Source: Darwinimomas sp963643215
GTDB lineage: Bacteria > Bacillota > Clostridia > Lachnospirales > Lachnospiraceae
Assembly: GCA_963643215.1 (NCBI GenBank)
Contig: CAVIJY010000036.1
Coordinates: 1-19,487, forward strand
DNA length: 19,487 bases
Reading direction: 5' to 3'
Part shown: in pieces, positions 6,569 to 13,157 of the stretch
Layout of the letters: each line of letters begins with the position of its first letter
Position numbering within the stretch: position 1 is the stretch's first letter
The notes under the pieces: generated by a model
Told to the model about the DNA's origin: nothing
The model's database searches: none
Seen by the model: the letters and a program-made list of their open reading frames with translations, nothing else
Translations under genes and position numbers: made by a program

Positions 6569-7534
6569 TCAATCGAAATAATCAACTCCCAAAAACTCGT
6601 TATATATCGTATCCAGCGGCTCACTGTCTATCTTCTCGATCTCATACAGTGTCTGCTGGCGGCTCATCAGATAGATCATATACCGCTCAGGCTCGCTGAA
6701 GGTATGCTGCTTGGCACTGACTATATAGACATATGAGTATACCGGATCCTTGAGCCTGAGATAACGTATCCCGTTGACAGGCTCGTAGTTCATGAAGCCG
6801 ATGCCGTAGCCCTGCTGTATGAGAGATTTGTTCATCATGGAGCTGCTGACCTGCGCCGCCACGGTCGGATTGAAGCTTGCCCGGTCAAGCAGCGGCTGTA
6901 TGATCTCACGATGATATGTGGTTTTATCAAAGAGAATAAATATCTCATCCTTTAGATCATTGAAATCTACTGTAGGAAGCTCATCAAACGCGAGATGATT
7001 GTGTGCTCTGGCGTGAAAGCTCGATACAGCGACCAGATACTCGGAGCGGTATATGGGAAATGCCTGCACTCCGGTAGGCGGATTCTCGTTCTGGTTGATC
7101 TGTGCAAAGTCTATCTCCCTGTCCTTGGCATAGTCTCTGAGCCTTGAAGGCTCGTCTGTGATGATCTCAAGCTTCAGATCAGGATAGGCATTGTTGAACT
7201 TGTCCATGCACTTGTTCATCAGCTCCGTGCCGAGAAAGGGCGTGACGCCGATCCTGATGACAGCCTTGGGAGCGGTATCCAGAAGACTGAAGGAATGCTG
7301 CGTACGGTTGAGGATGGCCATGATCTCCTGGGCTGCATCGTAATAGCGGCGCCCGGAGTCTGTCAGTATGAAACGCCTCTTCACCGTGGTGAACAGCTCA
7401 TGGCCGGTTTCCTCACGCAGGACGGCAAGGTACTGGCTGAGCGCCTGTCTTGAGACGCCGACCTTTTCTGCGGCGGCTGTCAGACTTCCGCACTCTGCAA
7501 TGGCTATAAAATATGGCAGCTGATCCAGATTCAT
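6569..7534 (-). CDS. LysR-family transcriptional regulator
   Basis: A 321-residue LysR-type regulator. The winged helix is at residues 1-60 (LTAAAEKVGVSRQALSQYLA as the helix-turn-helix), and the two-lobed effector domain begins near residue 90 (PKAVIRIGVTPFLGTELMNK). Start 7534 has GAGGT just upstream and fits family alignment; an upstream 30-codon extension runs through the leader. The C-terminus is slightly longer than usual (DSEPLDTIYNEFLGVDYFD). Its own promoter lies ~145 bases upstream in the divergent region shared with the gene at 7814, so that gene pair is a candidate target along with itself. The effector is unknown. Confidence 0.88.
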   Translation of the reverse strand: MNLDQLPYFIAIAECGSLTAAAEKVGVSRQALSQYLAVLREETGHELFTTVKRRFILTDSGRRYYDAAQEIMAILNRTQHSFSLLDTAPKAVIRIGVTPFLGTELMNKCMDKFNNAYPDLKLEIITDEPSRLRDYAKDREIDFAQINQNENPPTGVQAFPIYRSEYLVAVSSFHARAHNHLAFDELPTVDFNDLKDEIFILFDKTTYHREIIQPLLDRASFNPTVAAQVSSSMMNKSLIQQGYGIGFMNYEPVNGIRYLRLKDPVYSYVYIVSAKQHTFSEPERYMIYLMSRQQTLYEIEKIDSEPLDTIYNEFLGVDYFD

Positions 7535-7601
7535 ATGTACCTCGTAAAACAGATGATATATCAGAAAAGCATCAAACACATCTATACCATCTAAATCAGG
7601 T

Positions 7602-7630
7602 TTGACAAGTTTAGAACATGGCAATTATAG
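7602..7630 (+). promoter_or_regulatory. Possible plus-strand promoter in the lysR leader
   Basis: TTGACA (7602-7607) and TTATAG (7625-7630) are 17 bases apart on the plus strand. A transcript from here would read toward the gene at 7814 and run antisense to the start of the lysR leader. Supported by sequence match only. Confidence 0.35.
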
Positions 7631-7678
7631 CCAACATTTCGCTGCGATTCAATCATTTTCAAAGAATTACGCAATGTA

Positions 7679-7706
7679 TACATAAAGAATGACATGTTTT
7701 TGTCAA
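7679..7706 (-). promoter_or_regulatory. lysR promoter with overlapping inverted repeat
   Basis: On the minus strand, TTGACA (7706-7701) and TATGTA (7684-7679) are 16 bases apart. TGACA (7690-7694) and TGTCA (7701-7705) form an inverted repeat over the -35 box, a typical position for LysR autoregulation. Confidence 0.5.
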
Positions 7707-7722
7707 ACTTTAAATATTATAA

Positions 7723-7770
7723 AAATAGCTATTAAAATAGCTAGATAAATAGCTAGAAATGTGCTACAAT
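7723..7770 (+). promoter_or_regulatory. Extended -10 promoter with three 12-bp-spaced repeats
   Basis: AAATAGCTA occurs at 7723, 7735 and 7747, exactly 12 bases apart, and is followed by TGCTACAAT, an extended -10 (TACAAT 7765-7770). No good -35 is present; the repeats occupy its place. This fits autoregulation by the Phd/YefM-type product of the gene that starts 44 bases downstream. Confidence 0.6.
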
Positions 7771-7813
7771 CAACGCGTGGTCAAGTAATAAACATGCAGG
7801 AGGAGGCGGCAGG

Positions 7814-8008
7814 ATGGACATAGACAGTTCGTCGATCATCTCGGTGACTCAGGCCAATCAAAACTTCTCAAGGATAGTGAAGCTGGTGGAGGAGAACGGA
7901 TCAGCGCTGATATTTAAACGAAACAAGCCCAAATATCTGATGCTGGATGTGAACAATACGGATGCGTTGAAAAAGGCGTACAGGCAGCTTACGGGGAAGA
8001 AAAAATGA
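7814..8008 (+). CDS. Phd/YefM-family antitoxin-like protein
   Basis: A 64-residue protein of the Phd/YefM type: SSIISVTQANQNFSRIVKLV forms the DNA-binding and dimer fold, and GSALIFKRNKPKYLMLD is the conserved strand-turn-strand. The C-terminal toxin-binding tail is short and basic (KKAYRQLTGKKK). A long AGGAGGAGG site stands seven bases upstream. The family represses its own promoter and neutralises Doc, YoeB or other toxins. The gene overlaps the next by ATGA, as antitoxin-toxin pairs do, but the partner is an exported protein rather than a known toxin. It may therefore serve only as a repressor of the secreted product. Confidence 0.8.
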   Translation: MDIDSSSIISVTQANQNFSRIVKLVEENGSALIFKRNKPKYLMLDVNNTDALKKAYRQLTGKKK

Positions 8009-8451
8009 ACAGATGGTACAGATATCTTTCAGGAATGATAGTATATGCGGCGGCGCTGGCAGTATGCGCACTGCTGTCAGTAAGGCTTGCGGCAAATGCC
8101 CAGGCTGCGGGAGCCGGGCAGGAGGCACAGACACTGAAGAACACCTATTATGATGAATGGTATGAGGTGAGCGGGGATGTGCTGACTCTCAGACTGGAAA
8201 ATCATATCCCGGGATATTCTTGGAAGCTGGGTTCCTCGAATGATGAGCTTTTGAAGGTCACTGACTATTACTATGACAGATACAATGACAGGATCATCAA
8301 GATGGAGGCAGTCCCGGATCGAACCGGCGAGGTTGTCCTCACGGCAGTATGCATGAGAGACACGCTCTCCAGACCTATAGGACGCAAGCAGCTGCGTGTT
8401 CATGTATATGACGACGGGCGGCTGTCTGCCGACGAGATCAGCTCGGATTAA
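8005..8451 (+). CDS. Secreted chagasin-like (I42-type) domain protein
   Basis: A 148-residue exported protein. Residues 1-35 form a signal peptide (basic start, hydrophobic 10-30, AQA-A cleavage near 34). The mature part is beta-rich: GDVLTLRLENHIPGYSWKLG (57-76) resembles the chagasin L2 loop (NPTTGY-W), RTGEVVLTAV (106-115) the following strand, and SRPIGRKQLRVHV (122-134) the L6 RPW region. The GxGG L4 loop of true chagasins is not evident. Family members block papain-like cysteine proteases; here the fold is likely but inhibition is uncertain. It starts inside the stop of the antitoxin-like gene (ATGA), with no separate site, so its translation should be coupled. A terminator follows at 8545. 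Confidence 0.6.
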   Translation: MNRWYRYLSGMIVYAAALAVCALLSVRLAANAQAAGAGQEAQTLKNTYYDEWYEVSGDVLTLRLENHIPGYSWKLGSSNDELLKVTDYYYDRYNDRIIKMEAVPDRTGEVVLTAVCMRDTLSRPIGRKQLRVHVYDDGRLSADEISSD

Positions 8452-8457
8452 GAAGAC

Positions 8458-8491
8458 CGGATTGAGAGAGTGCGAAGCACGAAACAATCCG
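8458..8491 (-). repeat. Dispersed hairpin repeat, copy 1
   Basis: CGGATTG (8458-8464) pairs with CAATCCG (8485-8491), enclosing an inner stem GTGC (8470-8473) / GCAC (8477-8480) with a GAA loop and small internal loops. Read on the minus strand it matches the copies at 9906 and 13072: GGATTGT-TTC-GTGC-TTC. Confidence 0.75.
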
Positions 8492-8501
8492 AGTAACCGG
8501 A

Positions 8502-8527
8502 GGTTCGGGTGTTTTGACGCCCGAACC
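8502..8527. repeat. 10-bp hairpin
   Basis: GGTTCGGGTG (8502-8511) pairs with CGCCCGAACC (8518-8527) around TTTTGA with one wobble pair. It stands between the hairpin repeat and the terminator and may extend the 3' structure of the secreted-protein transcript. Confidence 0.6.
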
Positions 8528-8544
8528 AAGATTTCCCGATAAAA

Positions 8545-8567
8545 GCGCGGTTGACGGCCGCGTTTTT
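8545..8567 (+). terminator. Rho-independent terminator after the secreted protein
   Basis: CGCGG (8546-8550) pairs with CCGCG (8558-8562), then TTTTT. AAAA precedes the stem, so it could also work from the other side. Confidence 0.8.
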
Positions 8568-8602
8568 AATTGGCAGTTTAAATGATGCGGAAAATTAGTT
8601 GT

Positions 8603-8665
8603 TTGAATTCATGTACACAGCGCGCCTATAATCAATATCAGTGAATGCAGAGCTATGACGCTCTG
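8603..8665 (+). promoter_or_regulatory. Promoter and leader hairpin of the enolase-superfamily gene
   Basis: TTGAAT (8603-8608) and a perfect TATAAT (8627-8632) are 18 bases apart. In the short leader, CAGAGC (8648-8653) and GCTCTG (8660-8665) form a hairpin a few bases before the ribosome binding site. Confidence 0.7.
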
Positions 8666-8683
8666 ATGTGAAAGGAGCTGTAC

Positions 8684-9844
8684 ATGAAGATCACGGAGCT
8701 GACAACATACATCGTAAATGTCGGAGGCTATCGAAACTGGACATATGTCAGAATCGACACGGATGAAGGCATACACGGGATCGGCGAGGCATTCTGCATA
8801 GGGCCGGACAAGGCGACGGTGGAGTGCATACGCTATTTCGGAGAGTGGCTCAAGGGCATGGATCCGATGGATACGGAGATGATACAGGAGAAGATCCTTC
8901 GCTGGTCCAGGTTTCCGTCAGGCACCCTCATATGGTCGGCAGCAAGCGCTATAGACATCGCCTGCTGGGACATCAAGGGCAAAGCGCTGAATATGCCGGT
9001 TTATAAGCTTCTGGGCGGCGCAGTGCGGGACAAGGTCTGGGTTTACTGTCATGCCATGGGCAAGACTGTGGAGGAGGCCGGAGATGTACTGGAGGCCAAG
9101 ATAGAAAAGTACGGATACAACGCCTTTAAGGGAGGCCCGGGTATGCTCGGCAGCCGCCCGTATGCCGGGGATATCCGCAATATGAGCCGGTTTTTCCATT
9201 ATTTCAGAGACAGATTCGGCGAGGATCTTGAGATAGGAACCGATATGCAGTCAAAGGTATGGGAGCCGTATCATGCGCTTGAGATCGCGGAGGCTGTAAA
9301 GGATGCGCGTCCGTTCTTTCTCGAGGAGCCGATACTTCCGGAGCATTTTGAGGATATGAGAAGACTCCGTGACAGGGCGGGGGTTCCGATCGCGACGGGT
9401 GAGCAGATCTACCGTATGCATGACTGGTACGAGTTCATCAAGCTGGAGGCGGCGGATATACTGCAGCCGGATCCGCTGCTGTGCGGAGGCTTTACGGGGA
9501 TGATGAGGATCTCGGCCATGAGCATGGCAACCAATATGCGTATATCCCCGCACAATCCGCTTTCAGCCGTGCAGAATGCATGCAATGTTCATCTGGGGAT
9601 GGCGATGCCGAACTTCCTGATTCTGGAGCATGAGCCCAGAGACAAGGGAGCGGTCGCGGATATGGTGACGGATGTATTCGAGACAAAGGACGGATATACC
9701 AGACCCAATGACAAGCCGGGTCTGGGCATAGATTTTGATTATGACTATCTGAAGTCCATGGATCCTTATGTGGAGTGGTCCAGAGCCCACAGGGGAGGCA
9801 GAAGCGGCACATATGATCACGACGGTTCTGTTCATATCATGTAG
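8684..9844 (+). CDS. Enolase-superfamily sugar-acid dehydratase/cycloisomerase (MR/MLE family)
   Basis: A 386-residue mandelate racemase/muconate-lactonizing-type enzyme. The N-terminal capping domain (1-125) includes GIGEAFC. The barrel holds K149 (NAFKGGPG), the Mg2+ ligands D187 (IGTDMQSK), E214/E215 (FLEEP) and E240 (ATGEQ), and H290 (ISPHNP), the likely general base or acid, with E315 (LEHE) near the end. This layout fits galactonate/galactarate-lactone-type dehydratases or cycloisomerases that abstract the proton alpha to a carboxylate of a sugar acid. The precise substrate cannot be assigned. AAAGGAG lies six bases before the ATG. It is monocistronic: its own promoter precedes it, and a structured repeat separates it from the solute-binding protein gene downstream. 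Confidence 0.85.
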   Translation: MKITELTTYIVNVGGYRNWTYVRIDTDEGIHGIGEAFCIGPDKATVECIRYFGEWLKGMDPMDTEMIQEKILRWSRFPSGTLIWSAASAIDIACWDIKGKALNMPVYKLLGGAVRDKVWVYCHAMGKTVEEAGDVLEAKIEKYGYNAFKGGPGMLGSRPYAGDIRNMSRFFHYFRDRFGEDLEIGTDMQSKVWEPYHALEIAEAVKDARPFFLEEPILPEHFEDMRRLRDRAGVPIATGEQIYRMHDWYEFIKLEAADILQPDPLLCGGFTGMMRISAMSMATNMRISPHNPLSAVQNACNVHLGMAMPNFLILEHEPRDKGAVADMVTDVFETKDGYTRPNDKPGLGIDFDYDYLKSMDPYVEWSRAHRGGRSGTYDHDGSVHIM

Positions 9845-9888
9845 CGGGGTCGCATAAAAGCACCATGCCTGCGCTTTCACAGGCGCCA
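9845..9888 (+). other. Gene-free stretch with a small hairpin
   Basis: The start of a 378-base gene-free region. GCCTG (9867-9871) and CAGGC (9880-9884) form a weak hairpin. No T-run follows, so termination after the enolase-family gene is not obvious. The rest of the gap holds the structured element at 9889-10070 and then an AT-rich promoter region. Confidence 0.4.
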
Positions 9889-10070
9889 TATAGTATAAAA
9901 GTCACGGATTGCTTCGCGCTGACGCGCTCCCGCAATCCTGCCTGTATTCGCATTCAGGGCTATCGCCCTACATCGCTCATACAGGTCAGCCCGTCCAATG
10001 GCTGTGAAGATTGACAAGCGAGCTTGCCTATCTTCACAGCTGCAGTCCGGGACTTTTAGAATAAACTATA
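9889..10070. repeat. Structured element A: terminal inverted repeats around three stem-loops
   Basis: TAAAAGTCACGGA (9896-9908) matches the reverse complement of TCCGGGACTTTTA (10046-10058) with one mismatch; the outer TATAGT/ACTATA extends it. Inside are three arms of similar design: an outer stem, small internal loops, and an inner stem with a tiny loop. Arm 1 is GGATTGC (9906) / GCAATCC (9932) with inner GCGC-TGAC-GCGC. Arm 2 is CCTGTAT (9941) / ATACAGG (9979) with inner AGGGC-TATC-GCCCT. Arm 3 is GCTGTGAAGAT (10001) / ATCTTCACAGC (10030) with inner CAAGC-GA-GCTTG. No ORF is present. It may be a MITE-like repeat or a structured RNA. Confidence 0.75.
9906..9938 (+). repeat. Dispersed hairpin repeat, copy 2 (arm 1 of element A)
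   Basis: GGATTGC-TTC-GCGC-TGAC-GCGC-TCCC-GCAATCC in order. Same plan and bases as the copies at 8458 (minus) and 13072 (plus), with paired changes in the stems. Confidence 0.75.
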
Positions 10071-10222
10071 GGACATATATTAAATAACCAAAAGTCTATT
10101 GATAAATAAGTGTTAAGGGCATATGCTTGCTTCATCGGCAAATGTGACAAATTGAATGGAATATAAGAAATTATAACTGAGCAAATGTCACATAAGTGTC
10201 AAATCTACTATGGAGGGAATGT
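10071..10222 (+). promoter_or_regulatory. AT-rich leader of the solute-binding protein gene with inverted repeat
   Basis: ATGTGACA (10142-10149) and TGTCACAT (10186-10193) form a perfect 8-bp inverted repeat 36 bases apart. Between them lie promoter-like boxes (TTGAAT 10152, ATTATAAC near 10169) but no pair with ideal spacing. The repeat could be the site of a looping regulator such as the LysR protein encoded at 12023-12931. Confidence 0.4.
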
Positions 10223-11938
10223 ATGAAAAAGGCTTTATCAATGTTACTTGCTTCGGCAATGGTTCTTTCGCTGACAGCATGCGGCGGCTCCAAGGGCTCG
10301 GGCAGCTCGACGGCAGAGACTACGGCCGTGCAGATCAATCAGGCGGTCAATTCCAACAACAGTGCTGCCAACAGTGTGAACGGCACCGCGGCGGCAGCGG
10401 AGACGACTCTCTCGGCAGAGGAGAGAGCTGAGATAGCGAAAGACAAGAAGAAGGAGCTTGTAGTAGGATCTCCTACAGAGCCGGACGCATTTGTCCCGTT
10501 CAACTCCGTATACGGAGTCAACTCCAATGATGACAACATCATGACCCAGAACATATATGAGAACTGTTATACGCTGATGCCGGACGGAAGCATAGAACCG
10601 AGGACGGCCAAGAGCATCACGATCTCTGAGGACGGTCTGGACTATATCATAGATTTTCGCGATGACATAAAGTTCTGCACCGGCGAGCCGCTTCTGATGG
10701 AGGATATACTCTGGTCACTGGACAAGGGAACCCACGCTCAGGAGTCCGAGGCCAATCCGGATCCGACAAAGGAGAGAAGGCTCAGCAGCTATTTCCTGAA
10801 TCTCGAGTCCATCGAGCAGACGGGAGACTGGCAGGTCACCATGCATTTCTCACAGGTGAACAATCAGGCTCTCAAGGCGGGACTCGCGTCAAGAGCGATA
10901 TGCTTCATGGACAAGTCGCTGTATGAGGAGATAGGACTCGATGAGTACTATGCTCATCCTGTCGGAACCGGGCCCTATATGTTGACGGACTACTTCAAGA
11001 CCAGCTATCAGACATATGAGGTCAATCCCTACTACTACGGAGACAAGCCTGTATATGAGAAGATAACTCTGAAGTTCCTGACGGATGCCAACACCCAGAT
11101 GCTGGCACTTGAGAACGGAGAGATAGATGTACTGACCAATGCGTCTCTTGACGGACTTCTCAAGCTGGATCCGAACGGCTCCATCAAGTTTGAGGCCGCA
11201 TCATCCAATTCGGTTCTGAATCTTCAGTTCAACCTTCAGTCGGATCTGATGAAGAACGAGAACTTCAGAAAGGCCGTCGCTGCATCGGTCAACCGTGATG
11301 ACTATATCATGGCTATCTATAACGGATATTCACAGCCTGCGGATATGGTTGCTTGCAAGTACTATACAGGATATCCGGACGAGGGCACATATACGAAGCC
11401 TATCGAGTACAGCATCGATGCCGCAAAGCAGTATCTGAAGGATGCCGGATACAATGGTGAGGAATTCATCATCAGATGCCAGCAGGGCACCAAGGCTGAG
11501 CAGGCGGCTGTCATACTTCAGGGCGCGCTGATCACGGCGGGGGTTCAGTGTACCGTCAAGGTTCTGGACGGGGCTACCAACAACGCACTCGGAAAGACGC
11601 TTGAGGGATGGCATGCATTCATGGTGGTTCAGACCTCGACAGCTATGGACTGCATCTCCTCGCGCTCACAGCTGGACAATAACTATCTCAAGGAGATGGG
11701 TCAGGCAGCTACCATGATCGATGATCCCGAGTGGAACGGTCTGTGGGCACAGGCCGATATCACACCGGATGGTCCGGAGAGAAGAGAGCTGTTCGCAAAG
11801 ATTGTCACAATCATGAATGAGAAAGCATATGATATTCCGATCTGCGAGGATCTCAACTCATCAGGATATCATGACTATGTGGCAGGCGTTGTATCAAGAC
11901 CCGCCCGCGGTGACTACAGATTCGCAGAGTGGTATTGA
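10223..11938 (+). CDS. Family-5 ABC solute-binding lipoprotein (orphan)
   Basis: A 571-residue extracytoplasmic solute-binding protein of the peptide/nickel (SBP_bac_5) family. Residues 1-20 are a lipoprotein signal ending SLTAC, with the lipid-bearing C20. A ~65-residue low-complexity Ser/Asn/Ala linker follows, then KKELVVGSPTEPDAFVPFNS, the usual start of the mature domain, and the VGTGPYML segment typical of the family. GGAGGG lies five bases before the ATG at 10223; an earlier in-frame start would spoil the signal peptide. No permease or ATPase genes are adjacent, so it must use components encoded elsewhere or act as a sensor or scavenger. The neighbouring sugar-acid enzyme and LysR gene hint at a shared substrate. 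A long hairpin follows it. Confidence 0.87.
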   Translation: MKKALSMLLASAMVLSLTACGGSKGSGSSTAETTAVQINQAVNSNNSAANSVNGTAAAAETTLSAEERAEIAKDKKKELVVGSPTEPDAFVPFNSVYGVNSNDDNIMTQNIYENCYTLMPDGSIEPRTAKSITISEDGLDYIIDFRDDIKFCTGEPLLMEDILWSLDKGTHAQESEANPDPTKERRLSSYFLNLESIEQTGDWQVTMHFSQVNNQALKAGLASRAICFMDKSLYEEIGLDEYYAHPVGTGPYMLTDYFKTSYQTYEVNPYYYGDKPVYEKITLKFLTDANTQMLALENGEIDVLTNASLDGLLKLDPNGSIKFEAASSNSVLNLQFNLQSDLMKNENFRKAVAASVNRDDYIMAIYNGYSQPADMVACKYYTGYPDEGTYTKPIEYSIDAAKQYLKDAGYNGEEFIIRCQQGTKAEQAAVILQGALITAGVQCTVKVLDGATNNALGKTLEGWHAFMVVQTSTAMDCISSRSQLDNNYLKEMGQAATMIDDPEWNGLWAQADITPDGPERRELFAKIVTIMNEKAYDIPICEDLNSSGYHDYVAGVVSRPARGDYRFAEWY

Positions 11939-11963
11939 GAATACGGTGAGCAGTGGCAGTTAA

Positions 11964-12013
11964 CAGGGCACCGCACTATGGATGCAAACATCATCCGATA
12001 GTGCGGTGCCCTG
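11964..12013. terminator. Long hairpin between convergent genes, likely bidirectional terminator
   Basis: CAGGGCACCGCACTAT (11964-11979) pairs perfectly with ATAGTGCGGTGCCCTG (11998-12013). GGATG and CATCC extend the stem inside after a one-base bulge. It lies between a plus-strand gene ending at 11938 and a minus-strand gene ending at 12023. T-runs are poor on both sides, so termination is inferred from position and stem strength. Confidence 0.6.
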
Positions 12014-12022
12014 CATTATATG

Positions 12023-12931
12023 CTAATCAGTTATAAAGTCCGGCAGCTTCTGCCGGATATATTCAATCAGCTGGGAGAGAAGCGCATTCTGGTACGGCTC
12101 GTCACGATACATGAATGCTGTTGTAAAGAATATGCCCGGCCTGAACGGTATGCGTACACAGCCCTTGTAGAGCCCGTGCGCGTCGTTTAAGGCCTTTTCG
12201 GCATCATTGGCCGCTATACGGATCATAGCTCCCGAGGCAAGTATGGCATTGGCACCGGGATTGGTCGTATCGAGGAATGCAAGCCTGTTGGACTCGATCC
12301 CGTGCTGAATCAGGTATGTGGTGCAGATATCATTTCTGTTGAAGAACAAAAAGGTGTAGTCCCTTAAATCACTGATAGTCACGAAGTCACGGTCTGCCAG
12401 CGGATGATTCTCTCCGACATAAAGGGAATACTCTCTCTTGAAGGAGCAGAGCCTTTTCAGATCGGCATTTTCGGGACGCTCGATGCACATGCCTATATCG
12501 TAGACCCGGTCCCTTATCTCCTGATCACAGGTGCGGTATGAGACATAGTGGATGTCTATAGCCGCATCCGGATGAGCCAGACGAAAATCCTTGACTACAT
12601 CAACAGCCGCATGTATCCACGGAGAGTTGCCGAAGAAGAGTGCTACGGACAGGCGGCCTGACCGGTATCTTTCGTACTCGGATGGCGCGTCCTGTATGCG
12701 ATCCCAGTAATCAAGCATGGGAAGAGAGAGCTTGTCATATACGAAGCTCCCGAACGGGGTAAGCGTCATACGGTTGTTTTCGCGGACGAAGAGCTCGCGG
12801 CCGTATTCCTCCTCAAGCTTGGCTATGGATTTGTAAACGCCCTGATATGTGCGGTAGAGCTCAGAGGCTGCTCTGGTGATGCTCCTGCATTCAACTACCT
12901 TTTTAAAATATATCCAATCCTGTATGAGCAT
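12023..12931 (-). CDS. LysR-family transcriptional regulator
   Basis: A 302-residue LysR-type regulator. The N-terminal winged helix is somewhat divergent (SITRAASELYRTYQGVYKSI, then AKLEEEYGRELFVRENNRMT); the effector domain starts near residue 92 (GRLSVALFFGNSPWIHAAVD). GGGGAG lies eight bases before the ATG. A promoter with tandem 17-bp repeats precedes it, overlapping the promoter of the divergent thrH operon. Candidate targets are its own gene, thrH-alaX, and the solute-binding protein gene that converges on it. The ligand is unknown. Confidence 0.87.
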   Translation of the reverse strand: MLIQDWIYFKKVVECRSITRAASELYRTYQGVYKSIAKLEEEYGRELFVRENNRMTLTPFGSFVYDKLSLPMLDYWDRIQDAPSEYERYRSGRLSVALFFGNSPWIHAAVDVVKDFRLAHPDAAIDIHYVSYRTCDQEIRDRVYDIGMCIERPENADLKRLCSFKREYSLYVGENHPLADRDFVTISDLRDYTFLFFNRNDICTTYLIQHGIESNRLAFLDTTNPGANAILASGAMIRIAANDAEKALNDAHGLYKGCVRIPFRPGIFFTTAFMYRDEPYQNALLSQLIEYIRQKLPDFITD

Positions 12932-12949
12932 GGTGTATCTCCCCAGATG

Positions 12950-12983
12950 AAGGACTTTCGGAATATAAGGACTTTCGGCATAT
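12950..12983. repeat. Tandem 17-bp direct repeat in the lysR promoter
   Basis: AAGGACTTTCGGAATAT (12950-12966) is followed at once by AAGGACTTTCGGCATAT (12967-12983), differing at one base. The copies cover the -10 box and early transcribed region of the minus-strand lysR promoter, a position expected for a repressor site. Confidence 0.7.
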
Positions 12984-13007
12984 ATGAGCCTTGCTTGTAC
13001 GGTGCAA
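12979..13007 (-). promoter_or_regulatory. Promoter of the lysR gene at 12023-12931
   Basis: On the minus strand, TTGCAC (13007-13002) and TATATG (12984-12979) are 17 bases apart. Confidence 0.65.
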
Positions 13008-13029
13008 TGCGCTTTGTTATAATAACAAA
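12995..13029 (+). promoter_or_regulatory. Promoter of thrH-alaX with perfect palindrome over the -10
   Basis: TTGTAC (12995-13000) and TATAAT (13018-13023) are 17 bases apart on the plus strand and overlap the minus-strand promoter. TTTGTTATAATAACAAA (13013-13029) is a perfect palindrome centred on the -10, a strong candidate operator. Confidence 0.7.
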
Positions 13030-13071
13030 ACTATGGCTTGAGTGTCAAAATGTCCGGAACTGCGTCTACTA

Positions 13072-13103
13072 GGATTGTTTCGTGCTTCGTGCTCCCACAA
13101 TCC
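13072..13103 (+). repeat. Dispersed hairpin repeat, copy 3 (thrH leader)
   Basis: GGATTGT-TTC-GTGC-TTC-GTGC-TCCC-ACAATCC in order: outer stem GGATTGT/ACAATCC, inner stem of G-C and G-T pairs. It lies in the transcribed leader, 55 bases before the thrH start. Copies at 8458 (minus) and 9906. Confidence 0.75.
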
Positions 13104-13157
13104 GGCAGATAAAGGCAGTCGGCGGCACGAGGCAAATGGCAGATGAAGGAGGCAGTC

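Noticed and set aside
7723..7755. CRISPR-like or iteron array
   Set aside because: Only three 9-base copies with 3-base gaps; too short for CRISPR and no replication gene nearby.
9889..10070. Insertion sequence
   Set aside because: Terminal repeats are present but there is no transposase frame and no visible target duplication; kept as a structured repeat only.
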